Assembly: GCA_026874595.1 (NCBI GenBank)
Contig: CM049317.1
Span: 75,794,891 to 75,858,890, forward strand
Reading direction: 5' to 3'
Source: Sipunculus nudus
Taxonomy: Eukaryota; Annelida; Sipuncula; Golfingiida; Sipunculidae
DNA: 64,000 nt
Every line of letters starts with the position of its first letter. The stretch's first letter is position 1. The notes under the pieces are model-generated. The model was not told the DNA's origin and did no database searches. It saw nothing but the letters and a program-made list of their open reading frames with translations. Below are positions 37,739 to 48,800 of this stretch, piece after piece. The position numbers and the translations under genes were made by a program.

Positions 37739-38510
37739 AAATAAGGATTGGGTTTGTGAATAGTCCCGCAACAAGGTTGACAGCTCACATCTCAGGGAAA
37801 CCGCTTTTGCTCACAAAGAATGTCTGGAGTGGAACACCTTCCTTTTTTACGGTAGAAGCAGTAATGCTTCGCAATCAAGACAGTACTTGACTGACCATTG
37901 TCTTATCGTTTCAAAGTTGAATCTCATCTCGTTATCAAACCGAAAAGAAGACCGCAAAGCAAAAAGGGAACCAGGAGAACTAATGTAACCAGACAACACA
38001 AAAGCTAGTTTCATGAAAATGAACCTAGAATTTGATGGGAAGAAAACGTCTTATTTTCAGGGCCCACCAGACTTACCATTTTAGTCTATCAAACACGAGA
38101 GTCTTCATCAATATGCCCGGATAAGTCCAAACCAAATTGCTCCAAAAGTTCAAATCACGGAATAAAGGAGTCTCAACATCGCAATCCTCCAGATCGTCCG
38201 CTTTAATGAATGCTGATGAAAGACACTTGCTGACGAACAAGAAACAAATTCTTGGGACGCGAGCTAAGCGGTTTATAATATTCTAAATTGTTCAGCTGTC
38301 ATCAATGACCAAACCATCATTCGTCTCCCTCAGGTTTCCATCAACCCTGATCTAGGCTTTCCTGATACAGTTGATGAGATCATGAAACACCAGTAACGTA
38401 TACTTGAAGTGCTCCTTTTCCCAACGCAAAAACTTCTGAAATTTACATGACAAGAGATCATGATTTGTCTCCGAGTGTTTTTCTTTATATATCACATATT
38501 CCAGTAACAC

Positions 38511-38865
38511 TGGCTTCTGTGGCTCAGGGGAAGAGCACTGGGCTCAAAGAGTTCGAATCTCAGCCGAGGCGGTGAGCCAGGTTGAGCGCTCTCCAGCTTA
38601 ATGGGGAGACAGTGCCAAACAGTTGTGAATCAATCACAAACGAGTGCGCCTTTGGGTTCCTTGGTGTGATGACCTAGCAATGGGGTTGACATACACCCAA
38701 GACCCACAGGAGTTATGCACCGAGCCAGGTTGACGCCAGACGTATCGCGTGTGCGAGTCCCTGTCACGTGGTCCGAAACCGTAATGGAATTTCGCAGATG
38801 TACATGCTAAGAGAAACAAACATTAAAAAATGGAGGCGGTTACTTCCAACAAAAAAACGTAATAT
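38511..38865 (+). mobile_element. tRNA-derived SINE, near full length
   Basis: The head has an A-box-like TGGCTCAGGGGAAGAGC at 38520 and a B-box GTTCGAATC at 38551. The shared body (TTGAGCGCTCT, CACAAACGAGTGCGCC, GGTTCCTTGG, CACGTGGTCCGAAACC) follows, then a tail with ATGGAGGCGGTTACTTCC. The direct repeat ATATTCCAG flanks it at 38496-38504 and 38876-38884, a probable target-site duplication. The element is absent from P1, so it inserted after the P1/P2 duplication. Confidence 0.85.
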
Positions 38866-39902
38866 ATATATATATATATTCCAGAAACTGGAGGAGTTGA
38901 TTGAACTACCGAGTTCATCCTAAAGTGATGCAGAGATCCTGAATGAAGGTTGTAACTTGCCCAGTTCTTCGTCCTTCTTCCACTGACTCGTCTGTGACCG
39001 GGTAGTTCGCTTATTTACATTTTGGCGGGAATCCTAAATATATTACTTGTCAATGCAGAGAAGCCCCGCTCTATGCAAGTTAACTTAAGAGTAACCAGAA
39101 GCTATTTCGGTTGTCAAAACGGTATATTTCTCTATTTTACATTTGATTACATATTGCATTTATATTAAGACTCCCATCGACATGCTCGTCTGACCCTTAG
39201 GTGAAATCCCAATAAAGATTTAACGTTTAAAAGAGTGTAAGTAAACTAAAAACTTATAGATTTATTATAATGGCTGAGTCAAAGTTTATATACGAAAATA
39301 TTCTCTGATTCACAGAAGCAAATTATAAATTTATTAAAATTTTCATGCAATTTACAAATGGATAGAATTTCAGTCAATCTGCCAACACTGAGTAAACTGT
39401 ATACTTATCCTTCTTGTTATCAAATCGATGGGTAAAGAAATTCTGTTATGATAATCAGACTAAAACGACAAGGTTGGTGTGGGGCAAGGACAAACTGTGA
39501 TCGTTAACATCAGATCCGATGCATGATCAAGATTGGCTTCAGTTAGTAAAAGGGACAGTCATTAATCACAATTAGCTGTTTGATACTTTTAATGAATTGC
39601 CAGGCAAATGGAGCCTATCGTTAATGGTCTGTATACTTGAGTGAGTACTTATTTCAGAGGAGTTCATGCTTTGATTAATAGCAACCTATGAAGATAGATA
39701 TCAATTTTATGAATTATCCAATAAAACATTTATTACTCTGATGTAATGGATAAATGAAACTCTCCATGGGTTCATTCATTACAGATGTTCAGCAATTACA
39801 GTTCCAGTTGATAATAAGGTATCAAGGGTTGCTAAACTGAAATATAAAAAACACTGTAGTGTCAGTTTTATTACCGATTTACACGTTTCTTTATATAAAC
39901 AG

Positions 39903-39961
39903 GTAAAAAAAAAGGAAAACGACAATCTCGGAGCTCTTGTCTGTCATAACTTCAGTTAAAG
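39903..39961 (+). pseudogene. Lectin exon 1 pseudogene (P2)
   Basis: Aligns with exon 1 of the plus-strand lectins: GGAGCTCTTGTCTGTCATAA corresponds to TGAAGCTCTTGCCTGTCATC. The ATG is replaced by an A-run, codons are disrupted, and the donor AGGTAAAT has become AAGGAAAAAT. No exon 2 or 3 follows. The gene is dead. Confidence 0.75.
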
Positions 39962-40105
39962 GAAAAATGACATGAAGTCTAATCAATTTTATAAATTGTA
40001 ACCATGCATCATCAAGGTTCAATAATATATAATACAGTGGCTCTTTATTCTGATAAAAAGAAAGATACTAATTCTGCATTAAATCAACGTGAGTGTCTGA
40101 TGTAC

Positions 40106-40812
40106 CTAGTCGTGTCAGGTAAACCTCAAAACTAGACTAGTCGTGTCAGGTAAACATCAACCCCATACTAGTCGTGTCAGGTAAACATCAACCCCAGACT
40201 AGTCGTGTCAGGTAAAACTCATCTCCAGACTAGTCGTGTCAGGTAAACCTCAACCCCAGACTAGTTGTGTCAGGTAAACATCAACCCCAGACTAGTCGTG
40301 TCAGGTAAACCTCAACCCCAGACTAGTCGTGTCAGGTAAAACTCAACCACAGACTAGTCGTGTCAGGTAAACTTCAACTCCAGACTAGTCGTGTCAGGTA
40401 AACCTCAACTCCAGACTAGTCGTGTCAGGTAAACCTCAACTCCAGACTAGTCGTGTCAGGTAAACCTCAACCCAAGACTAGTCTCGTCAGGGAAACCTCA
40501 ACCCCAGACTAGTCGTGTCAGGTAAAACTACACTCCAGACTAGACGTGTCAGGTAAACCTCAACCCAAGACTAGTCGTGTCAGGTAAACCTCAACCCAAG
40601 ACTAGTCGTGTCGGGTAAACCTCAACCCCAGACTAATCGTGTCAGGTAAACTTCAACTCCAGACTAGTCGTGTCAGGTAAACTTCAACTCCAGACTGTTC
40701 GTGTCAGGTAAACCTCAACCCCAGACTAGTCGTGTCAGGTAAACCTCAACCCCAGACTAGTCGTGTCGGGTAAACCTCAACTCCAGACTAGTCGTGTCAG
40801 GTAAGCCTTAAC
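40106..40812. repeat. 31-bp minisatellite of a splice-donor junction, about 22-23 copies
   Basis: The unit is CTCAACCCCAGACTAGTCG plus TGTCAGGTAAAC. Nearly all copies are full length with few substitutions (CTCAACT, AACCCAAG variants). It equals the end of lectin exon 3 (CCCGGACTAATCGTGTCAG) plus the donor GTAAAC, so every unit carries a consensus-like CAG|GTAAAC. The array replaces exons 2-3 of the P2 pseudogene and is more uniform than the intronic arrays, implying recent expansion. 31 is not a multiple of three, so no long frame persists. Although regular, it has no spacers and is not a CRISPR. Confidence 0.95.
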
Positions 40813-40814
40813 CG

Positions 40815-41090
40815 AGCAAATGCATTCATTTTAAATGGTGTCCAGAAAACTGACTAAATTTGAAAATATCATGAATGAGTTCAATGAAAGGAATACAATA
40901 TCAGTTCCTGGCTTAAGTCAGGAAGCGAAACTATAAGTAACTGCATAAATGTTAGGTAAGCGTTAATATAATTGACCCCCTTTTGCTAATGATAACATTG
41001 TAATAACCGTGGTGTCCTGGAATGACCTTTGGCAATGGTGTAGAAGGCGGATGCAGTTCGATCTCCTCAGATAAAGCACACGTTATCACC
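40815..41090. other. Non-coding flank, nothing recognised
   Basis: Unique-looking AT-rich sequence between the minisatellite and the SINE. No terminal CTLD exon for the P2 pseudogene is visible here. Confidence 0.5.
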
Positions 41091-41092
41091 GA

Positions 41093-41436
41093 TGTCTCTT
41101 GGCTAGGGATGGAGCACAGGGCGCAAAACCGGGAGATCGTGGGTTCGAACCCTAGGTGAGGAGCAATGAGATTTGTCACGGTCCTTCCCCACCCAGGGTG
41201 AGCGGGCTGCTGGCATAATGGGAAGATTGCAACCCACAACGTGTTTCACTCACTGACGAGTGCGCCTTGTGGATGTTACCCAGGACCCGCAGGTGCGGTA
41301 CACAGGGCCTGGTTGATGCCAGGATTATCGCGTTTCCAACATGTCACGTACTCCAAAGCCGGAACTGATTTCTTCAGATGTACATAGTACTTATAGTTAA
41401 GCCAGCATATAAATAATGGAGGTCGTTACCTCCATA
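41093..41436 (+). mobile_element. tRNA-derived SINE, near full length
   Basis: The head has TGGCTAGGGATGGAGCAC (A-box-like) and GGGTTCGAACCC (B-box, 41141). The body shows GAGCGGGCTGCTGG, CACTCACTGACGAGTGCGCC, CCCGCAGGTGCGGTACACAG, CACGTACTCCAAAGCCGG and CAGATGTACAT. The 3' tail holds AATGGAGGTCGTTACCTCC, an inverted repeat of GGAGGT/ACCTCC. It belongs to the same family as 38511 and 58945. The antisense frame at 40952-41239 is a shadow of it. Confidence 0.88.
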
Positions 41437-41439
41437 AAA

Positions 41440-42218
41440 CATATTTATAAAAAATCACGTTATTCAATTGTGACAGACGCAACAGCATCAAACTTACTGC
41501 TACGAACAGTTATTGCAGATGAACAGCTTTGCAATGGCGTAATCTGCGTCATGATTTGGCACACTATATTAGTGAGAAACTAATTTTAAAACTTCCATGA
41601 TATTTGTAATTTTGTTTTCTCATTCCGCGTAAGCAAATTGTTCCAGAATAGTTCACAATTTATTGAAAACACGGTGTTCTGGATTTTATATATAGTGCAA
41701 ATAATTAAAGTATTAAGAAAACAGGTAACTAAAGAGTGAATATAAAATATTAGTAAATGTAAATAGTAAATATAAATATACGAGCGTCAATTTTTTAGAT
41801 TATCAACATGTAAATCAGTTATGGTGCCGTATTTCTAAATCCGCGCAGAAATCTCGGGTAACCCGATCAAATGACACCCCCGGGAGTTGACGGGGTCTAT
41901 GGTGACAGATATAAGCTCTGATTTCTAAAACCACGCGGTGGCCTGGCCAAAGATAGCAGTAAACCAATATCATGATACCCAGCCCATGGGGAGACATGGG
42001 ACCTCTGTTATTATTTGATAAGAAAAAAAACATATTTTTTTACGTCTCAGACTTTTTTTTGGTTGACACGTAATATATTTCATCACCGACGTCGGGTTTT
42101 ATAGAAAAAAGGTGACGCTTGATTCATTTCATTGACGTAACAAGAGAAAAGACGTAAACTTACCATACACTCATAATAACAACTGGAGTATATATACTGA
42201 GATAGGTTATATAATATA
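41440..42218. other. Intergenic DNA, no gene recognised
   Basis: AT-rich. A GC-richer patch at 41820-42000 on the minus strand gives a 72-codon frame without a recognisable domain. Confidence 0.45.
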
Positions 42219-43210
42219 CAGTCGCGACTTGACATTCCGACCCTTAACAATCCGGAAACCTTACAATCCGACGGTATTTTGCAATAAACGAACGGGACCC
42301 ATAGAAATTAGCCTTGACAAACCGACAGCCTTGGGTTCCGACTCCGACATGACATTTCCCGACACAAACAAGGATACCGACGTATTTTCTGACTTGACAG
42401 TCCGACCGGTATATTGTCCTTTGATGTCAGTCGTCGGGCTCGTGCAAACAGCACCCTGATCAATTAGGCGTGAAATGCAGCGATGCGTATTGTTCTAACT
42501 GTACACGAGAACCAATTATTGAGTCAATTTGGCTCACTTATTAAGTCAGTTTACATCCGTATGTGGCAGACATGAACCTCTCGGTGTGTGGAATACGCGG
42601 AGGTGGAGAACGGTGTCGGGGACCTTTTCCAGGCACTCCACAGCGCGGACCACGTGACCGCGGAGCGATACCTCGTATTAGACAACATGGAGCCCACGGA
42701 AGCAATGCCGACGGCCGCTGATATTGCGTCAATGGTCAAAGAAGACGGAGGCGATAGTGACAGCGAGTCTGAGGGAGAAGATGGTCCTCCTAAACCAGTA
42801 ACTCTCAGAGACATGATTGGGGGAATGGAAACAGGGCAACGGTATATTGAGGAGTAGGGCTTCGCTGCAGGGGACGTTGATGTTTGTTCAGAAATATAAG
42901 CATATCTCATAATTGTAGAATCTGCATAGGTCGTCAATCTTGACGAGCATAGTATATATAGACACGTATATAAGACATAAAAACAGTACTCCATGACGGA
43001 TGTTTTGATTTTCTAATTCACATTAATCATAACAATTTACGTAGTTTATTATAACAAATTACTGAATGAATTAAAACAAGTCCTCCAAACATTTAGGTCA
43101 CATTGTATCTTTACCCTCCGTCACCTTTATTGATTTGACAGTCCGATAGCCTTGCAATCCGACGTAATTTAGTGTATTACATTTAGTGTCAGATTATCAA
43201 GTCACGACTG
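42219..43210 (+). mobile_element. Tigger/pogo-type DNA transposon, internally deleted
   Basis: Terminal inverted repeats: 5' CAGTCGCGACTTGAC (42219) and 3' end CAAGTCACGACTG (to 43210), flanked by TA on both sides (42217-42218 and 43211-43212), the target duplication of Tc1/mariner-type elements. Subterminal regions share CCTTGCAATCCGAC-like blocks in direct and inverted form. The internal frame at 42588-42857 reads an acidic end (EDGGDSDSESEGEDGPP) followed by VTLRDMIGG, which looks like the C-terminal tail of a CENP-B-related Tigger transposase. The DDE catalytic part and DNA-binding domain are missing, so it cannot move on its own. Confidence 0.85.
42588..42857 (+). pseudogene. Tigger transposase C-terminal fragment
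   Basis: About 85 residues are open to a TAG. They read AEVENGVGDLFQALHSADHV, then SMVKEDGGD, an acidic serine stretch and PPKPVTLRDMIGG. The family assignment rests on the acidic tail and on the inverted repeats around it. Lies entirely inside the 42219-43210 element. Confidence 0.6.
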
Positions 43211-43214
43211 TATA

Positions 43215-43270
43215 TATAGTGTATCTCTATATATATATATAAAGTACTTGAATATGGATGTGTACGTACG

Positions 43271-43306
<36 letters not shown>

Positions 43307-43330
43307 TATATATATATGCATGTATATGTA
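43215..43330. repeat. TA-rich microsatellite next to the transposon
   Basis: Runs of TA (main tract about 43274-43318) with GTACGTACGTATG variants. The element at 42219 inserted at a TA beside this tract. Confidence 0.85.
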
Positions 43331-44282
43331 TATGTATGTGTATGTTTTTGTGCAAGTATTTATCGCTCATATTGACAGCCCTTTTTTTTAATTTTTATTA
43401 CTTTTATTAATTATTTTTTTACTTTGGTATAAATGATAAAAATCATATGTTTTCATAGTGTTTCGGACAGGCAAAAACTTTTTCAATATACTTGATGTCA
43501 TTTATTCTTTATTTGTTAAAACCAGCATATAAAGAGATATTTTCATACAATTATATACATGTATTTAAATGTCGTTAAAGTATGATTAATTCTCTAAACG
43601 ACTATATGTCTGTGGAGTTCAGATGCGAATCCAGGAGGGAGGGAGGGAGTCAGGAGCCCCCCCCTCCCCCTTCTTTTCATCCGCTACATTCTTTTTAAGG
43701 TTTCAGACCAATTTGTGCGGCCTGGATCCCCCCCCCCCCTAACCTTTTTTCGGACCTGGGAACCTTTTTTTAGATTTAGTCATTTGTCCTCGTGGGTTGG
43801 ACCAATCCTTTTTTCTAAAATCAGGGATCCCCCCTGAAGTTTTATTTTATATATAACATAATTATGGTATGATATATTTGTACCTCCTAATTTAGAGTTC
43901 CATCTGTCATTTCAATCGAGGTCATATTGTGTAATGCAACAATACCAGCCACTTGAATTGAATTCAGTAATCAACGTGAGTTAGTATATTAAAGCAAAGA
44001 GATATTACAATGACTACATATTTATTATCCTTAATAATATGTATAAATGGTTTGACCGGGAAAAATGGCGCAACTGAAATGCTATATATGAAACTTTTCA
44101 TTCGCTATACGGATAATTAAGTTAACGCTATACAAATTATTGTTTACCGAATTTTTTCAATAAGAATTTAAACAATTTGAATGACCTCTTTACTATATTC
44201 AACGATGTGTAAATATAATATGTTTATTTAAAAAAATTGATTGAGGCTGTGTTTCATATTTTAGGTTGTATGTCATAAAAAA

Positions 44283-44284
<2 letters not shown>

Positions 44285-44326
<42 letters not shown>
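44285..44326. repeat. TA microsatellite
   Basis: About 21 uninterrupted TA units, followed by GATA/GGTA steps. Confidence 0.9.
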
Positions 44327-44329
<3 letters not shown>

Positions 44330-45460
44330 TAAAGATAGATAGGTAGATAGATATATTTACTGTACTCGGCACAGTACTAAATAAAACAAAAAATATAGGT
44401 TTACCGTTAACATCCTACCTTTATATTGACTGACGTGAACCACGACTACCCACCCTCCGCACCCCCCTACCCCCATCCACCCTCCCCCTCCCATGGACCT
44501 TGTCTGGTGATAGATTTCGTGGTAATAGAAAGTTTCATTCTAAGGAATGTAGCCCTTCACCATGTTTGTGTGTGCGTGGGTGTGTGCGTATGTAGGGGGG
44601 GGGGGGGGGGGGAGGGGTGCCCTATGTGGGTTACTCTCAAAACTTTTTTTGCATATTCAGTATTATTTTTCTCACATTACCAGTTCAATCATGCATAAAT
44701 GACTTTACATTTCTGAAAATTACTTGATGATGTTCCTAATTCCGAATAATGTTCCGGATCCACAGAAAAAAAATTCTAATCCACTTTCATTGACCCATTC
44801 TCGAAATGCTCTGAAATTTCATGAGATTACGTTCATATTTGCGTTATGAATAATGTGATCAAACACACACACACAAACAAACACACACAAACGCAAATGA
44901 ACGCATAACCTCCTGCAGAAGCGATGACACATTCAGTTTTATCAGCATAACCCCAATGCATGCAGTAGCTTTGCAGTGCCCAGATTATAAGGCCCCTTTG
45001 TGCATCCCTAAAATAAACAAGATAACCGCAACGATCTGTTTCGAATACCACACCCTAGATTTTTGTGGATAAGGGCTTTAAATTTCGTATCATGACAACT
45101 TTCATTTTAGTGTTACCTGACACTATCAAGCATACACTGGATCCATGGACCGGATCACGTGGTTCTAATCTGCAAAACCAACACTTGACCAGAAAGTTAC
45201 ACATGACACGTGCAGCCTATAAAAGATCAATTTGCTGGTATCTCCTGATATAGCGACAGAAGCCCTCAGCGAATCCAGACTCTGATACAGTCGAAGAAAG
45301 AGACAGGAAAGGTGGGTGTTGTTCATTAAACTTCAGGGGCGTAGCCAGAATTGAGGGAAGGGAGGGGGCCATGATCACTATCGGATCCAGAAATTCCTGA
45401 ACGGGTGTGTGTGTGTGGGGGGGGGGCGCTTATATGTATGGGTATTATGAAAACTAAGTG

Positions 45461-45461
<1 letters not shown>

Positions 45462-45504
<43 letters not shown>

Positions 45505-45545
45505 ATATGTATGTATATATATTATTATTAATATTATTATTACTA
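45462..45545. repeat. TA then ATT microsatellite
   Basis: A TA run to about 45500, then GTATATGTATG, then ATT repeats. Confidence 0.85.
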
Positions 45546-45748
45546 TACGTTATATATTTAAGTGTATGAAAATATAGATTTTTTTTTTATTTTCAGTTTT
45601 GAACCATGGTTTTATTTAGGTTAATTAAAGGTACATGGGAAGGGTATGGGGGTGGGTTATATATATATATATATATTCATAATTTGTAAAGTCAAATTTC
45701 ACAGATGTAAATAACATCAGCATAGGCCTATCGTGTATTGTTGCGTAG

Positions 45749-45850
45749 ATGGAGACTGTATTTGTGTGCCTGATGCTGCTGATGACCACGTGTTCTGGCC
45801 ACAGCGGGATCTTATCAGAAGATTCCCAGGCGAAGGATGACCAAATAAAG
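45749..45850 (+). CDS. Kringle-C1q gene exon 1: signal peptide
   Basis: ATG at 45749 begins METVFVCLMLLMTTCSGHSG, a classical signal peptide with cleavage likely after the small residues near position 17-20, followed by the acidic ILSEDSQAKDD. Donor gtattt at 45851. Its assignment to this gene rests on strand, position and lack of any other candidate; the phase mismatch with the kringle exon calls for an intervening exon. Confidence 0.65.
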
Positions 45851-48800
45851 GTATTTCTATGTATAGTTATTCTTTTAAAATGTTAGGTCGTATTTCGCTC
45901 CCTCCATGTTCCCGTTCTATCGGATTATTAAGAGATTAAGGCCATTTTATTGTAGCCACTGTCCGTAGTGAACCAGGAAGTTATATGTTCACCATGCGAA
46001 ACCTTTATTATTATCTTGATATCTTATTCGCAACTTCTTTAATTATTAAATGATCAATAATTAATAGTTAATTATTAATATTTTGTATTATTCCTTCCAT
46101 GTTTCATTGTCTTTTACTTATAACCACTCTGATCAGTTTTGGACCAACTGCATGACTGGCCTATCGTGCAAGCTTCTGTTTTAGAATGAGCTAACTATTT
46201 TTTTTCACATTTGCACAAAAAATACAAAAACAGATCACAGGGTGCACTGGGTCCAGTATTTCGTTTGAACATCGACCGCACACCCGCCGTGGAGAAGGGT
46301 GCTGCATACAACATCTCTTACCAAACCGCATTCAAATTATATAATTTATTGAAAATTCAAATGAAAATACATTTTTAGCAAACATGAAAGCATTTGTATG
46401 TTTAGAATTTGAATAATTTTAATATTTTCAGCTTGTTATAAGCCTGTGTTTTCAGTGTGGCTGGCCGATTTGACTATTCTGGCAACAAGAGTTAGCTGAT
46501 GGAATATTTGAATGAATTCATTAAATACAAATTCTCTCTTTGCAATAGGTCGTTTAATGTTCAGAATCAGCTGCCAAGACAGCTCTGTTTATTATTACCT
46601 GTAGACCGTGTACTTTTATTTACGTGACTGTTAAAAGAAAGAGGAACTTTTAGAATAGGTGTTTGAACTGAAATATATGAAAAATATTTCTGTTCTCATA
46701 GAAATAACACAGTAAAATAACATTTTTTCAGACATGTTTTCATCATTAAGATAACAAATTAAGGTTGCTAATCAAAATTTTCCTTTTCAGCCTTTGAGAA
46801 ATGCAATATATTTTCTAATGATGTTTTAATAAGCTGCCTGAATATATAATAAAAAAATACACTTTAGCCCTGTATTTTAGATACTACAGAGAAGGGGTTT
46901 AATTAGGGGTGAGTATTTAATTTACTTTTCTGTACAATTGTCCTTAATAAAAAGGATTTCGATATTTCCCATTTAGGACAAGTTTTGTGTGGAGCTAATC
47001 GCCGCCCTTTTGCGATACTTATCTTGATCTGTATGCACGTCTGCAGATTAACAATACGGCTCTGCATTTACCTTCCAATTTTAAATTGCAAAATACGAAA
47101 AAATAAAAAACAAGAAAACGTATCTCTTTAATAGGGTGCCTTTTGTATCTCAATGGCATTGCTCATACTCAACATGTACGATGTTAACAACAGTTAATAA
47201 CCTTTTATTTTCATGACCGTTTAAAAAAGAGGCTATGTATTTTTGGTTAACATTTTAGAATGTAAGTCCACTGTACTCGGTCTAGAGTACATGGGGATGA
47301 TAAGCTGGACGAAGACAGGCAGACGCTGTCAACATTGGACAAGCAACTACCCTCACAGGCATAAATTCCATTCCAACGAGAACTACCCAGATGGATCAGT
47401 AACCGCGGCGTCCAACTACTGTAGAAACCCCTCTCATCACTCTGTCGGGCCCTGGTGTTACACAACAGACAGATATAAACGATGGGAGACATGCGCGGTT
47501 CCTCTTTGTAGTAAGCGCTCCTTAAATCTTTTTTTTGTATGTGTGTGTGTGTGTGCGAGAGAGAGAGAGAGAGAGAGAGAGATAAGTAGTAGGAGTATTG
47601 CTAGCCGTAAATACACTAGGGGTTGGCCTACTCGAGTTATGACACAAGTCATACGGGAACATGAACTACAACCGCCATCAGCCTTTTTTTGCATCGACAT
47701 CTTTATAAAACCTGGTTAACCGTAACATAAGGCTTAAAGTGATCATATGATAGCTTACCTGTAGGCCATTGTAAATATTTGCATACATGAAAATATTTTT
47801 ATACTAATCGAACCTTACAGTTCATTACAAAGCACACAACGCTGACAGGTCAAGATACTTTCTTTTGTCAGAGGGGCAAAATTCCTCTAGATTTTGCCGG
47901 AATACATCAACTTCAGGTCCTGAGTCATTAGACAATGGGACGGCCAAATTTAATAACACAGGATTATTTGAACAAGATATTTTTAGGAATATACATCTGT
48001 TTGCAAACTCATTCCACAAAAAAAGGAAGCTATGAAATTTGATATGAAATTGAAATGAAATTAATATGAAATTGGAATCTCCCAAATTGAAAACTGCAAA
48101 GAAAATTTACTTCATTCCCATCACAAATTTAGTGATGATATTGATTCAATTGAGGATATTCGCGATGACAATTAAGTGAGGATATTGACGATGACAATTA
48201 AAGGGGCCCAATCACCTATCTGATCCTTATAAACTTAAGGGAATCCCGTGTAGCCTTTATAAAAAATAGGCCAGAAAACGTGGATATCACCGCACACAGG
48301 CTGCTTGTTTTGTTTATATCAACATGTTCATAATGTGTTGGTGCACGCCAAAATAATTAAAACGAATTCAACATGGGCATCTGGCAGCAAGTCAGATAAG
48401 CCAGAGCTTTGCCAATAGCGCTTTGCAACAAGTGACCTTTCTACCTCTGAATATTTGCAAACTACCAACTAAGGTTACATGTTTTTCCCGTTTGTCAACA
48501 ATGCTGTGTTTACAAACAGGTTGTTGATAAACAAGGTCATACATCCTTGACGAAGGCATTATAAGAACTTTTTACAAAATTTAACTTAGATCATTAATAT
48601 ATAAACAGAGGAAGCCAGATATCTCATAACCTTTTTTAACAGGTAGATGAATGGGATACCCATGACCTCCCCCCCCCCCCCGGGCCAACAGACTGAGATT
48701 AGGCCATGTCAATGAATCAGGGGGCTGTTTTATAAGGGCCCGCTTGGTTAAGCGGCTGCCATATATAGAAATCACCCTGTCCGTCAAGCTGTCCGTTTGT

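Larger units (their letters stand above)
36880..40105. repeat. Paralogous segment P2 with lectin pseudogene start
   Basis: Aligns in order with 22030-26440: the CATAGATACTGTAAAA region, AGCAGACTGGATCTTGTTGG, GACAAGGGTGCAATGACTTT, TTCAGAGGAGTTCATGCTTTGA, and the exon 1 region. Divergence is much greater than between copies A and B, so this duplication is older. Homology ends in intron 1, just before the position of the exon 2 acceptor, where the 31-bp array begins. Confidence 0.8.
43335..45740. other. Low-complexity intergenic DNA
   Basis: No gene recognised. Contains GGGAGGGAGG/CCCCCCC tracts (43640-43735), TA microsatellites (44285-44326; 45462-45500 followed by ATT runs; 45659-45676), and a G-run near 44597-44613. 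The segment CTTCAGGGGCGTAGCCAG at 45340 has a partner at 61411 (CTTCAGGGGCGTACC), suggesting a dispersed repeat end. Confidence 0.55.

Noticed and set aside
38520-38560. Functional tRNA gene at a B-box-like GTTCGAATC
   Set aside because: The sequence continues into a shared body found at three other places, so it is the head of a SINE; no cloverleaf closes.
40106-40812. CRISPR-like regular repeat array
   Set aside because: Units are contiguous without unique spacers, the genome is eukaryotic, and the unit matches a lectin exon-intron junction.
42551-42994. 147-codon minus-strand frame with serine-rich sequence
   Set aside because: It is antisense to the Tigger tail frame; the serine run mirrors the acidic stretch on the other strand.
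47458-47700. Minus-strand frame at the kringle donor
   Set aside because: Its Ser-Leu and Thr-His runs come from the GA/GT microsatellite.
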